This document shows positions 35,619-44,284 of a stretch of 64,000 bases of DNA, piece after piece. Source of the stretch: Cyclobacterium plantarum (GTDB lineage: Bacteria; Bacteroidota; Bacteroidia; Cytophagales; Cyclobacteriaceae); the NCBI RefSeq assembly GCF_011290685.1, contig NZ_JAANYN010000010.1, positions 62,001-126,000 of the forward strand, in the 5' to 3' direction. The stretch's first letter is position 1, and the number at the start of each line of letters is the position of its first letter. A model generated the notes under the pieces. It made no database searches and had not been told where the DNA came from. It saw nothing but the letters and a program-made list of their open reading frames with translations. A program made the position numbers and the translations under genes.

Positions 35619-35882
35619 ATGAAGCAACTATTTGAAATAGAGAGCGATAAAATCGAAATACTGGAGAAGTTTAGGGAGCTTGCCAGAAGATACAACGTAT
35701 CATTTCGAGAGAGGGAGTTGGCAAAAAACGAAAATCCTTCCCCAAGCGGAGATCCATATTTCGAAAATCCAAAAAATGTACAAGAAATACTTGAAGGTGT
35801 AAAACAGTCCAAGGAGGGGGAAATTATTGAAATGACCAAAAAAGAACGTAAAAAAATGCTCGGTCTGAGAGTTTTAAAATAG
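35619..35882 (+). CDS. Antitoxin-like small protein, toxin partner missing
   Basis: 87 residues: an acidic/basic helical N-terminus (MKQLFEIESDKIEILEKFRE), a disordered PSPSGDPYF linker and a helix-rich end (NVQEILEGVKQSKEGEIIEMTKKERKK). Small Bacteroidota proteins with the SPSGDPYF and G-x-x-x-x-(L/M)-T-x-x-E pattern are usually antitoxins that precede a RelE/YoeB-type toxin. Here only short stop-ridden frames follow, so the toxin is absent or lost. The family call is by resemblance. Confidence 0.55.
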   Translation: MKQLFEIESDKIEILEKFRELARRYNVSFRERELAKNENPSPSGDPYFENPKNVQEILEGVKQSKEGEIIEMTKKERKKMLGLRVLK

Positions 35883-36121
35883 CTTTTTAAGCTTATGGAC
35901 ATTATTAGACCCCTATTTATGTAAGTGATTTTTTGTAGCGAAGCTTCTCCAACCTCCTCCCAAACTTTTTCCGGGCCAAAAAACAAAGAACGTTTCGCCC
36001 CTTTGAGCCACCTTTAAGATAGCTTTTTCAATTCAAAAGTTTTCCAAAAGAAAAAAGACACCCTCTCCCGAACCAAATAAGGCAGCCAAATTATAAGTTA
36101 ATAGAATTATTGAACGGGAAT
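35883..36121. other. Gap in the remnant region, no gene seen
   Basis: AT-rich DNA with no frame that looks coding on either strand. A minus ORF across 35606-35986 is the shadow of the antitoxin-like gene. The stretch joins directly to the phosphatase remnant. Confidence 0.5.
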
Positions 36122-36392
36122 TTAATACCCTGGTCTTTCAGGATTGGCATTAACAAGCGTATTATTCCCACCTGCATCCTTGTGCAATTCAAAAGCATCG
36201 TAAAGTTCGCCGGTTACGCTATAAGCGGCGTAAAGTAACCGATCGTCTTCTGTGCGGATGAGCTGATACATCTCTGTATTCGATGCCTTCCTATGCATCC
36301 AGGCAAATCAATTTCAAATTCGGAAAGTTGAACTGGTAACAGGTCTCATCCAGACCCAAAGAACCGTTTAGTGGTAGGTCAAGTTGTGGAGG
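36122..36392 (-). pseudogene. Remnant of a purple-acid-phosphatase-like gene
   Basis: Two coding pieces in different frames. Piece 1 (from 36392) reads PPQLDLPLNGSLGLDETCYQ then FNFPNLKLICLDA and stops; piece 2 reads TEMYQLIRTEDDRLLYAAYS, VTGELYDAFELHK and ends ERPGY at 36122. Both align with the intact protein at 42152-43930: piece 1 with TYAFNYQNTLFLMIDAT and piece 2 with YQYVTIDGDQLNATTINLEGETVDQFSINK at its C-terminus. About 110 residues between them, including the second half of the metal site, are missing, so there was an internal deletion with frameshift. The gene would have been the third member of a susC-susD-phosphatase operon. Confidence 0.72.
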
Positions 36393-36397
36393 TCACT

Positions 36398-36448
36398 TAG
36401 GTGAAAATAAAAAAGGTTCTTCGCCCCAAGCCGGAGCGAAGAACCTTT
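36398..36448 (-). terminator. Terminator of the susC-susD operon
   Basis: Perfect 13-base stem, AAAGGTTCTTCGC (36412-36424) and GCGAAGAACCTTT (36436-36448), with an 11-base loop. On the minus strand it is followed by TTTTTATTTTCACC. It lies 31 bases after the susD stop and cuts off the phosphatase remnant. Confidence 0.88.
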
Positions 36449-36478
36449 ATCGTGATTTGAAAAAAATGAAATTATACC

Positions 36479-38179
36479 CTAAAATGGAACATTGGTGCCC
36501 TGATACAACCAGGGCTTGGACCATGGACTATCGGCACCGAAGTTTCCGGAATATGGAGTCACCTCAAGGCCTCCCGCATCCAGTGCAGCCTCAATGCTTT
36601 CTGAATTGTTATTGTATTCGTCGTTACCATATTGGAACCTGATGGCCACCTCTGGCTGAGGAGAAAGTGGACCTGCCTCCAGTGCAGGATATCCTGTTCT
36701 TCGGAAATCAGCAAAGGATTCAGCAGCAGCTGTCCAGCTGGCCACCCATTTTTGTTCCATTATTTGCTCCAATGAATTGTTAAAACTGATTTCTGGCTGA
36801 CTGATGAAGGAATTGTACTCATCAGCCCTGTTCCAGGTTTCCAGCGACTGCTCTATGGCTTTATTGTAATGAGTTTCGGCATCTCCCACATTCCAGCCTT
36901 TCAAGGCAGCTTCTGCAAAGATAAAGCTCACTTCTGCTGCGGATATGATCCTGGCCTTCAAGATATCACCTGGGGATCCCTCGGTGCTGTAAATAGGAGC
37001 AAGCTGAGAAACATGCTGGTTTTGCGTTCCCTGACCCGGTGAAGGATTACCGTTATAAGATTCTGGAACGGTAATTCCAGGAGGAAGGCCTACATAAAGG
37101 TCATCGTTGTAATCCTCTTCTACCAGAGTAGGATTGTACCGCCTGGTAAATTTCACATCGGCATACAATTCTACAAAATCATCATAGGGGTATGTTTCCA
37201 CACTCAAAGGCTCTCCATCCGCTCTGATAAAATCTTCTCTGGCTGTAGCAAGGGATTCATCAGCTACCCATTGTACCCGCACCGAATCAAACCATACAGT
37301 CAAACGGGGGTCGTTGGTACCCGTCAATTGGTCTATGAAAGTCTGGCAGGCCTGATACCGCTGAAAATCATCCGGATTGAGTCTCACATGCCTGGACAAC
37401 CACTGATCATTGGCCCCTCCGGTGTAATCCAAAGTTGCATCCTGGGAAGGATCTTCAATATATATACCGCTGCTGTAAATGGCTTCGACTCCTGCCCTGG
37501 CCACATCAGGTTTTTTCTCCGAAAGGCGCATGTAATATCTCAGCAAGAGTGAATTGGCAAATCGCTGCCAGTTTTGGGTATTCCCACCGTAGTACAGGTC
37601 ATTGCCACTTGTAACCCCTTCATTGGAGGCTGAGCCAAGAATCTGAACTGCCTGCTGAAGATCTGCTATGATCCCATCGTATATCACTTCCTGGCTATCA
37701 AATTCAGGGTATTGAAATTCCTCTCCTCCCTGGTCACCCTTCAGTGCATCCGTATAAGGCGCATCTCCCCAAAGGTCTGCTATATTACCAAATACAAAGG
37801 ATTTCATGGTCAAACCCATCCCCTGAAAGAATTCATTTTCCAGATCCTGTCCCCTGCGGATCATCAGCTCATTGGTGCGTAATATATCGTACCAGCCTGT
37901 CCAGTTCCGGTTGCTCCATTCGTAATGGTTGTGTCCACCGTACCAGCCATTTTTTTGGGTATGTTGAACAGCACCTGCAAGGTCATTGTAACCCAGGTTT
38001 ACATAATCCTGGGCTGCGGAAGACAATACCGTTGGCATCAACAAATTCGGATTGGCATTGGAAGGCTCTATTCCATAAGGATTGATATTCATCTCATCTA
38101 GTTTCTCGTCACAACCCGAGAATAGGACCAATCCGAATACGAATAAAGCTATTTTTCGAAAATCAAATAAATGCTTCAT
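36479..38179 (-). CDS. SusD/RagB-family outer-membrane nutrient-binding lipoprotein
   Basis: 566 residues with a lipoprotein signal (FVFGLVLFSGC). It has the SusD-like helical repeats and surface-loop character: NINPYGIEPSNANPNLLMPT, the GWYDILRTNELM segment and the GNIADLWGDAPYTDAL motif common to the SusD-like group, and a C-terminal AEVSFIFAEAALKGWN helix. It captures the ligand at the cell surface and forms a lid over the SusC barrel. It begins 20 bases after susC and ends with a strong terminator. Substrate cannot be deduced; the neighbouring phosphatase genes suggest a phosphorylated compound. Confidence 0.93.
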   Translation of the reverse strand: MKHLFDFRKIALFVFGLVLFSGCDEKLDEMNINPYGIEPSNANPNLLMPTVLSSAAQDYVNLGYNDLAGAVQHTQKNGWYGGHNHYEWSNRNWTGWYDILRTNELMIRRGQDLENEFFQGMGLTMKSFVFGNIADLWGDAPYTDALKGDQGGEEFQYPEFDSQEVIYDGIIADLQQAVQILGSASNEGVTSGNDLYYGGNTQNWQRFANSLLLRYYMRLSEKKPDVARAGVEAIYSSGIYIEDPSQDATLDYTGGANDQWLSRHVRLNPDDFQRYQACQTFIDQLTGTNDPRLTVWFDSVRVQWVADESLATAREDFIRADGEPLSVETYPYDDFVELYADVKFTRRYNPTLVEEDYNDDLYVGLPPGITVPESYNGNPSPGQGTQNQHVSQLAPIYSTEGSPGDILKARIISAAEVSFIFAEAALKGWNVGDAETHYNKAIEQSLETWNRADEYNSFISQPEISFNNSLEQIMEQKWVASWTAAAESFADFRRTGYPALEAGPLSPQPEVAIRFQYGNDEYNNNSESIEAALDAGGLEVTPYSGNFGADSPWSKPWLYQGTNVPF

Positions 38180-38199
38180 GATTTGTATATTAAAGGAAT

Positions 38200-41100
38200 T
38201 TACAAATTAAAATTAAGTTTGAACCCTACCGGAACACTCCAGGGCATTACATTCTGCCTTTCAATTCCCTGACGGAACTGAGACGCTGTATCTCCCTGAC
38301 TTCCCCCTCCGGCCCAGAAGGCCCTTTCCGGATCAATACCAATGTCAGCCTTGGTCCACAACATGATATTTCTTGTGTAGATGGCAAAGGTGGCATTTCT
38401 GAAAGCGCCGAAATCCGGGATGCGATAACCAAGAGAAAGTTCTCTCAGTTTAATGAAAGAGGCATCAAAGGTAACCTGCTCATTGAACCTCCAGGCATAA
38501 GTATTGGTAATGGGGTAGATATTGGTTTCTGGCCCTCCAAGATGTTCTTCATATACATCATCTGCATAGTTATCAGGCGTATCCTGGCCCGCAGTTTGAA
38601 TCACACCTGGTACAAAGGCACCGTCATTTCCATTTTCATCCACAGGAAAACCTCCTGTCTCAGCAGTATGCCCACCCACTCTTGGGAAATTACCTGGTCG
38701 TGGAATGATGTACTTATCCGGATCTGATTTCAATAGCTCCACCAATTCGGCATCGGTATACAATCCACCAGGAATCAGGTTATCCAACTGACGCTGGGAT
38801 TTCCAGTCTGACTCCCCGTATCGATACGTAAAGGACATGAACTCCCCACCACTTCTCCAATCGAAGCTGGCATTCAATACCAATCGTTTGTAGCTCAAAC
38901 TGGTTTGGCCCCCCAGGATAAAGTCCGGATTGAAATTCCCTACTTTGCGAAGCTCCTCATCAACACCACGGAATGCTTGCCATTCGCCCGTACTGGTCAA
39001 AATTGGCCATTGATAGTAGGGAGAATTAGGATCCTCCACTTGAGCAAAGCCCGAGCTATACATATCTCCGATGTTCTCTCCAAGGAAGGTAATCGCTCCT
39101 GCATCATTTTCACCCCAAAGGATGATTCGGTCCAGGTTATCGCTCAGCTCCACCACTCTGGTTCGGTTTCTACTCCAGTTCAGGTTAATATCCCAATTCC
39201 AGCCATTCCTGCTCAATGGTGTGCCTCCCAGGGTAAATTCCAAACCCCGGCTTTGGATCAATCCGGCATTGATCAATCTGCTGCTAAATCCAGAGGAACG
39301 GGGAAGGTTTACTGCAAAGATCTGGTTTCGGTTATCTACAGTATAATAGGTACCTGTAAACCGCAATCTGTTTTGAAACATATTTAAATCCACACCTACT
39401 TCAATTGATGTGGCTTCCTCAGGCTTAAGATCTGGGTTTAACAAACCCGAGGGCATAGCAGCGGTATTGATATTGTTGTACAATCCGGTACTTAGATTCT
39501 GAACCAATCGGTAGGGGTCGGTATCATTACCTACCTGTGCCCATCCTATCCTACCTTTAAGCATGTCTATGCTCTCAGGCAAATTAAAGGTATAATTGGC
39601 CAACCAGCTTAAAGAGGCTGATGGATAAAAATACGAACGGTTTGCAGCGGGCAAAGTAGAAGACCAGTCATTTCGGGCCGTCAAATCCAGGTACAATTGG
39701 TCTGCAAATCCAAAAGAAGCCAAACCGTATATACTGTAGATGGATCTTTTGAAATACCCGCTATTCACCGAACGATTATCTGCAGGAATGTTTTGCACGT
39801 TATAAATACCGGGAACTACAAGGCCGTTATTTCGGTTTCCTCCTACGCCAACACTGTTGCTGGAGCCAAAACGCGTCATGATGTTTCCACCAGCAGAAGC
39901 ATTGAAATCCAGTTTTCCAAAATCCTGCTTGTAACTGGCCAGAATATCCGCATTGGATTCCTGAGTCAACAAGTCAGTGGTGTAGTATCCACCTCTCTCC
40001 ATTCGGCTGTAGCTGAAAGGGATCTTGGTCTCCCGGTTTTCATTTGACCTGTCAAGGGAATACCTGGCTGTAATGTTGAAATTATCATTGAATTTGTAAT
40101 CCAAAGAGGTATTGCCAAATATGCGGTCCCGCCGGAATGAATTTTCAATTCCGTAGGCAATGAAATAAGGATTATCACCTGCAGTAGTTCGGATTTGTTG
40201 GATTCCCTCCTGTCCTTCTACCCAAATGTTTCTCATCTCTTCATAATTTACATAAGGGGAGGTATAAACTGCCTCCAGAGGATTCGCCCTGCGGTCTCCG
40301 GTACTTGGTCGGTCATTGGACATACTGTTACTGTAGTTGAAATTCGAACTGAAGGTCAACTTCTCCAGAATGTTGTAGGAAACCGAGGTGGAAATGTTGT
40401 TTCGGAATAAATCGGAGTTGGGGATCATTCCCTTGTGCAACATATTGGAATAGGAAACCCTGTAAGTGGCATCATCATTTCCTCCACTTACGGCCAGATT
40501 ATTTGTTGAAGTCACCCCTGTTTGCATGAAATCCTTCATGGCATTTGGATAGGACCTTAGCTCAGTAGGAATTCTGTTCCCGTTCTCATCCACAGGACTG
40601 TTCCATTGAATGGCTGTATTTCCTGCATCAAGTTGGGGACCACCCCAATAAGCGGATCCTTCATTGAATACCCCTTCCCGGTTACCATTGGCATAGCGGT
40701 AATGAAAGTCCAGTAAGCGTGTAGGTCTTTCGAATACATTACTGGTAGAAAAGGAAACGCCCATGTCTTTTCGTTTGCTGCCAGATTTGGTGGTGATCAG
40801 TACCACACCATTACCTGCTCTGGTACCATACAGTGCGGCTGCACTTGGGCCCTTTAGTACACTGATATTGGCAATGTCATCCGGGTTGATATCAGATATG
40901 GCATTACCGTAATCAACCTGGTTGCCATCCCCATTCTGGGAAATGTTGTTCAGGGAATTGGACATCGGCACCCCATCCACTACAAAAAGGGGCTGGTTGT
41001 CCGTAGTCAGGGAAGTAGCTCCCCTGATCACCATACTCATGGATGATCCCGGACCACTTGTCTGATTGATGGTCACGCCCGGCATTCTACCTGCCAGGGA

Positions 41101-41619
41101 ACTCAACACATTTTCCTGGGTTACCTGGGTAATGTCTTCTGCTTCTACACTGGAAACATCATAGCCCAGTGAACGTTGGTCCCTTTCGATTCCAAGGGCT
41201 GTCACCACCACTTCAGACATGTCGGTTGCTGTCTCCTCAAGAGAAACATCTAAGGTGGTTCGGTTGCCAACAGTCACTTCCTGACTTTCGAAACCGACAA
41301 ATGAAAAAATCAAGACAGCATTTGGGCCTGCCACATCTATCCTGTAATCACCATCTGCATTGGTTACAGTGCCATTATTCGTTCCTTTTTCAAAAACGGT
41401 TACTCCGGGAATACCTACATTGTCTTCCTGAGAAGTCACTGTTCCTGTGACAGTAACAGCGATTTCATCTTCCAATAAGCCAGAGGCATGTATTGGATTT
41501 CCTAAACTGGTACCCGGAAGGTTGTTTGCCCCCGCAAGTAAGGTGCCGGTACAAACCAGTCCTACCGATAGAAGTGGTACCATCCACTTCAACATTTTTT
41601 TAGTACGGCGTTTTTTCAT
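38200..41619 (-). CDS. SusC/RagA-family TonB-dependent transporter
   Basis: 1139 residues. Signal peptide about 1-30; a carboxypeptidase-D-like beta-sandwich at about 56-140 (VTSQEDNVGIPGVTVFEKGT); a plug domain at about 150-275 with the SusC signatures PLFVVDGVPMSN and ISVLKGPSAAALYGTRAGNG; then a 22-strand barrel ending FKLNFNL. It imports large ligands using TonB-ExbBD energy and pairs with the SusD protein. A truncated FecR-like gene upstream hints that it was once under ECF sigma/anti-sigma control. Confidence 0.95.
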   Translation of the reverse strand: MKKRRTKKMLKWMVPLLSVGLVCTGTLLAGANNLPGTSLGNPIHASGLLEDEIAVTVTGTVTSQEDNVGIPGVTVFEKGTNNGTVTNADGDYRIDVAGPNAVLIFSFVGFESQEVTVGNRTTLDVSLEETATDMSEVVVTALGIERDQRSLGYDVSSVEAEDITQVTQENVLSSLAGRMPGVTINQTSGPGSSMSMVIRGATSLTTDNQPLFVVDGVPMSNSLNNISQNGDGNQVDYGNAISDINPDDIANISVLKGPSAAALYGTRAGNGVVLITTKSGSKRKDMGVSFSTSNVFERPTRLLDFHYRYANGNREGVFNEGSAYWGGPQLDAGNTAIQWNSPVDENGNRIPTELRSYPNAMKDFMQTGVTSTNNLAVSGGNDDATYRVSYSNMLHKGMIPNSDLFRNNISTSVSYNILEKLTFSSNFNYSNSMSNDRPSTGDRRANPLEAVYTSPYVNYEEMRNIWVEGQEGIQQIRTTAGDNPYFIAYGIENSFRRDRIFGNTSLDYKFNDNFNITARYSLDRSNENRETKIPFSYSRMERGGYYTTDLLTQESNADILASYKQDFGKLDFNASAGGNIMTRFGSSNSVGVGGNRNNGLVVPGIYNVQNIPADNRSVNSGYFKRSIYSIYGLASFGFADQLYLDLTARNDWSSTLPAANRSYFYPSASLSWLANYTFNLPESIDMLKGRIGWAQVGNDTDPYRLVQNLSTGLYNNINTAAMPSGLLNPDLKPEEATSIEVGVDLNMFQNRLRFTGTYYTVDNRNQIFAVNLPRSSGFSSRLINAGLIQSRGLEFTLGGTPLSRNGWNWDINLNWSRNRTRVVELSDNLDRIILWGENDAGAITFLGENIGDMYSSGFAQVEDPNSPYYQWPILTSTGEWQAFRGVDEELRKVGNFNPDFILGGQTSLSYKRLVLNASFDWRSGGEFMSFTYRYGESDWKSQRQLDNLIPGGLYTDAELVELLKSDPDKYIIPRPGNFPRVGGHTAETGGFPVDENGNDGAFVPGVIQTAGQDTPDNYADDVYEEHLGGPETNIYPITNTYAWRFNEQVTFDASFIKLRELSLGYRIPDFGAFRNATFAIYTRNIMLWTKADIGIDPERAFWAGGGSQGDTASQFRQGIERQNVMPWSVPVGFKLNFNL

Positions 41620-41739
41620 AACTCATTAAATTGATTTACAGTTTTAATTTAGCTTTCCTTTATTTTATTGGAATTTTTCATCCAAACCGGGCCCCTTCTG
41701 AACCTGAGGCTTATCTGGAACAACCAATCATTTTGATCA

Positions 41740-41967
41740 TTATCCATTACCTTTATCCGTTGTGGCGGATACATTTACGACTTTTTTATTTTTTTTTTCC
41801 TTTTCATATTGAGTCAAAATCTCATCAAAATATTTTTTCATACTCGCCTCAAGAAGGGTTTTCATCTCTTGGTCTTCCATGCCCTGCAACAACTCCTCAA
41901 ATTCCTCCCGGGAAATCGTATTATTTACAAGCCGCTGAAACAGAGCTTCTGGTTTTGTCTTTTTCAT
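41740..41967 (-). CDS. Short FecR-like anti-sigma N-terminal protein, probably truncated
   Basis: 75 residues from ATG 41967 (MKKTKPEALFQRLVNNTISR); an upstream ATG at 42027 adds a poor leader. The sequence LVNNTISREEFEELLQGMED and KKYFDEILTQYEKEKK resembles the N-terminal cytoplasmic helices of Bacteroidota FecR-type anti-sigma factors, but the membrane helix and periplasmic domain are absent. It ends 120 bases before susC on the same strand, where such regulators normally sit. It is either a stand-alone helical regulator or the remnant of fecR. Confidence 0.5.
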   Translation of the reverse strand: MKKTKPEALFQRLVNNTISREEFEELLQGMEDQEMKTLLEASMKKYFDEILTQYEKEKKNKKVVNVSATTDKGNG

Positions 41968-42151
41968 GTGTTTGCCCTCCACGGTATATACCAGGTCCTG
42001 GAAAAAAAGACTATTTATTATTTTCAAATTGTGATGAAAAAATTGTTAACCAACTTAACAATTCATTAAATGGCCTGTTTCCCCCATTTGCTGTATTAAA
42101 ATAAAAATGAGTCTGGCAAAATGATATTGCCCTTTAACAATTTGAATCTCT

Positions 42152-43930
42152 ATGAAAAAAATAACTTACGCAGTACTGTGGTTGAATCTAATCCTGGTTT
42201 CATGTAGTCCTGACGGAAGCATTCCCAATAATTTGCCCCCGGTATCTGAAACGATGGATGGGATTGTCTCAAGACTATATGCGGAGTGGGACAAAGAAAC
42301 CCTGGACACCATCTCCCATGAATTCATTGAGCAATACCTCAGTGAGGAAGAGAAAGCTGCGCTGGCCACTCAGTATTGGAAAATGCGGGTAAATGTTCCG
42401 GTAACTGTTTCCTTGATGCGGGATAAAGCACAAAAAAAGATCCCATTCTGGCTGGAACCCTCGGGATTTACCCGGACGGATATGGAAGTCAAAAACGGGA
42501 TTTATACCTATGAAGTATGGCAGAAAGACTATGATTCCGGGCGAATAAACCTGGGCATCAATGGCTTTGGCAAACACCGCCCCGTATATTTTGTAGCACT
42601 TGCCCCTCAAAACCAGGATGAGGATTTGGAGATCACCCCTATTTTTCCGGAAGACCAACACATAGAAATTTTTAAAACCGGTGCATTCACTTACCATGAC
42701 TGGGATGGGCTTACACTTACGCAGGTACCAGAGGCTCTCGAAGGGCAGCAATTACTGACCACCATTCGGGGGAGAGCCAGGGAAGCACACCTGGTCAATG
42801 CTTTCCGTACCACTGATTTTCCTACTGGCCAAAAGCCTGACCAGGTAGTGTTGACCTGGAGCGGCGATCCTGCCAGTACCATGGACATTCAGTGGCGCGC
42901 CGATGAAACGGTTACTGAAGGATTTGTGAAATACTGGTCTGAAAAATCAACCGATACATTGACTTCTAAGGCAGAAAAATTTCTAATGGAGGATCGGCTT
43001 TTGCAAAATGACCGCTATATGCACCGTTTTACGGCAAATCTTCAAGCACTTAACCCAGATACAAAATACGAATATATGGTGGGAAATGATGCCGCAGGTT
43101 GGTCATCCGTTGAAACATTCTCCACTGCAGCCAGGGAGAAAAAAGCTTTCTCTTTCACCTGGTTTGGAGATATTCACAATTCAGCTATTTGGGGTGACCT
43201 GATCAAAAAATCTGAAAAACAACATCCCGGTGCAGCATTTTATTTTTCCTCCGGTGACCTGGTCGACACCGGGTTGAACAGGGATGATTGGGACAAACTT
43301 TTTGCCTATGCGGGAGGCCCCATTTCCAGAAAGCCTTTTTTGGCAGTTCCAGGCAATCATGACAGCCAGGACGGCCTGGGAGCCTGGATGTACGAAGAAA
43401 TGCTGAGCCTTCCTTCCGATAGTCCAAATCCGGAAATGGCCGGAAGGACCTATGCTTTCAATTACCAAAACACGCTATTTCTCATGATTGATGCCACCCT
43501 TCCTTTGAGTCACCAAACCGCATGGATTGAAGAAAAACTGAGTGGATCGGAAGCTACCTGGAAAATCGCCGTTTTCCATTTCCCCCCTTACAATGCCGTG
43601 GAGCCTTACCCGGAAATTCAGGACCTCTGGGGGCCGCTTTTCGACGAATATCATGTTGACATGGTTCTTGGGGGGCATTTTCACTATTACATGCGCTCAA
43701 AACCCATTTATAAGGGTGAAGTCAAAAACTCACCTGAAGAGGGGACCATATATTGGATATCGATTGGCACTACAGGAAAGAATAAAGGAATAGACAAGGA
43801 ATCTTATGCGGAAATTCAGTTTTCGGGAGAGCACCTTTACCAGTATGTCACCATTGATGGAGACCAGCTGAATGCAACAACCATAAACCTGGAAGGAGAA
43901 ACGGTAGATCAATTTAGTATAAACAAATAA
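42152..43930 (+). CDS. Purple-acid-phosphatase-like metallophosphoesterase lipoprotein
   Basis: 592 residues. Lipoprotein signal LNLILVSC (Cys near 18). Residues about 210-330 form a fibronectin-III-like purple-acid-phosphatase N-domain (PDQVVLTWSGDPASTMDIQW). The calcineurin-type core has FGDIHN, SSGDLVDTG, VPGNHDSQ, VFHFPPYN and GGHFHYY, so all metal-ligand motifs are present. It is secreted to the envelope and hydrolyses phosphate esters. It is transcribed away from susC and has its own terminator. An N-terminal region of about 190 residues before the core has no recognised domain. Confidence 0.9.
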   Translation: MKKITYAVLWLNLILVSCSPDGSIPNNLPPVSETMDGIVSRLYAEWDKETLDTISHEFIEQYLSEEEKAALATQYWKMRVNVPVTVSLMRDKAQKKIPFWLEPSGFTRTDMEVKNGIYTYEVWQKDYDSGRINLGINGFGKHRPVYFVALAPQNQDEDLEITPIFPEDQHIEIFKTGAFTYHDWDGLTLTQVPEALEGQQLLTTIRGRAREAHLVNAFRTTDFPTGQKPDQVVLTWSGDPASTMDIQWRADETVTEGFVKYWSEKSTDTLTSKAEKFLMEDRLLQNDRYMHRFTANLQALNPDTKYEYMVGNDAAGWSSVETFSTAAREKKAFSFTWFGDIHNSAIWGDLIKKSEKQHPGAAFYFSSGDLVDTGLNRDDWDKLFAYAGGPISRKPFLAVPGNHDSQDGLGAWMYEEMLSLPSDSPNPEMAGRTYAFNYQNTLFLMIDATLPLSHQTAWIEEKLSGSEATWKIAVFHFPPYNAVEPYPEIQDLWGPLFDEYHVDMVLGGHFHYYMRSKPIYKGEVKNSPEEGTIYWISIGTTGKNKGIDKESYAEIQFSGEHLYQYVTIDGDQLNATTINLEGETVDQFSINK

Positions 43931-43953
43931 TAGCAAACCTGTTATTTCATTTT

Positions 43954-43997
43954 AAAAAAGCCTACCCTGCTGACTGGCAGTGGGTGGGCTTTTTTTA
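43954..43997 (+). terminator. Terminator of the phosphatase gene
   Basis: AAAAAAGCCTACCCTGC (from 43954) pairs with GCAGTGGGTGGGCTTTTTTT, with one G-U pair and a small bulge, followed by a T-run. The rest of the 354-base gap to dnaE (to 44284) holds no gene; a minus ORF at 43952-44221 reads straight through this hairpin and is not credible. Confidence 0.7.
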
Positions 43998-44222
43998 TGG
44001 ATCATTTTTTTGACATTACTTGGAAGATCCCCATTATTCCATGTATTTTTAAAGTTGTGAACAGCATGGGATGTTGCGGAGTATTTTGTAACAATGAAGG
44101 GTCTGGCTATCTGGAAAACTACAATTCTGTAGCTCCATCCTGGTAAATTCTGTAAGGGATTCATGCTATCATAATTTAAGCCGCCAACCATAATATATGG
44201 TATAAGTGCCAGTAAAAACAAA

Positions 44223-44236
44223 GTCTGGTTCCAGAC
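44223..44236. promoter_or_regulatory. Palindromic site before dnaE
   Basis: GTCTGG and CCAGAC, six-base arms with a TT centre, 49 bases before the dnaE ATG. The two-base centre makes a hairpin unlikely, so it looks like a dimeric protein site. No regulator can be named. Confidence 0.35.
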
Positions 44237-44284
44237 ACAGAGATTTGATACACTGCCCCATCCTACAATAAAAAAAGAACTTGT

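Noticed and set aside
35606-35986. 126-codon ORF on the minus strand
   Set aside because: Lies opposite the antitoxin-like gene; its Ser/Phe/Leu-rich sequence is the antisense shadow of an acidic and lysine-rich gene.
43952-44221. 89-codon ORF on the minus strand between the phosphatase gene and dnaE
   Set aside because: It reads through the phosphatase terminator hairpin and has no domain-like pattern.
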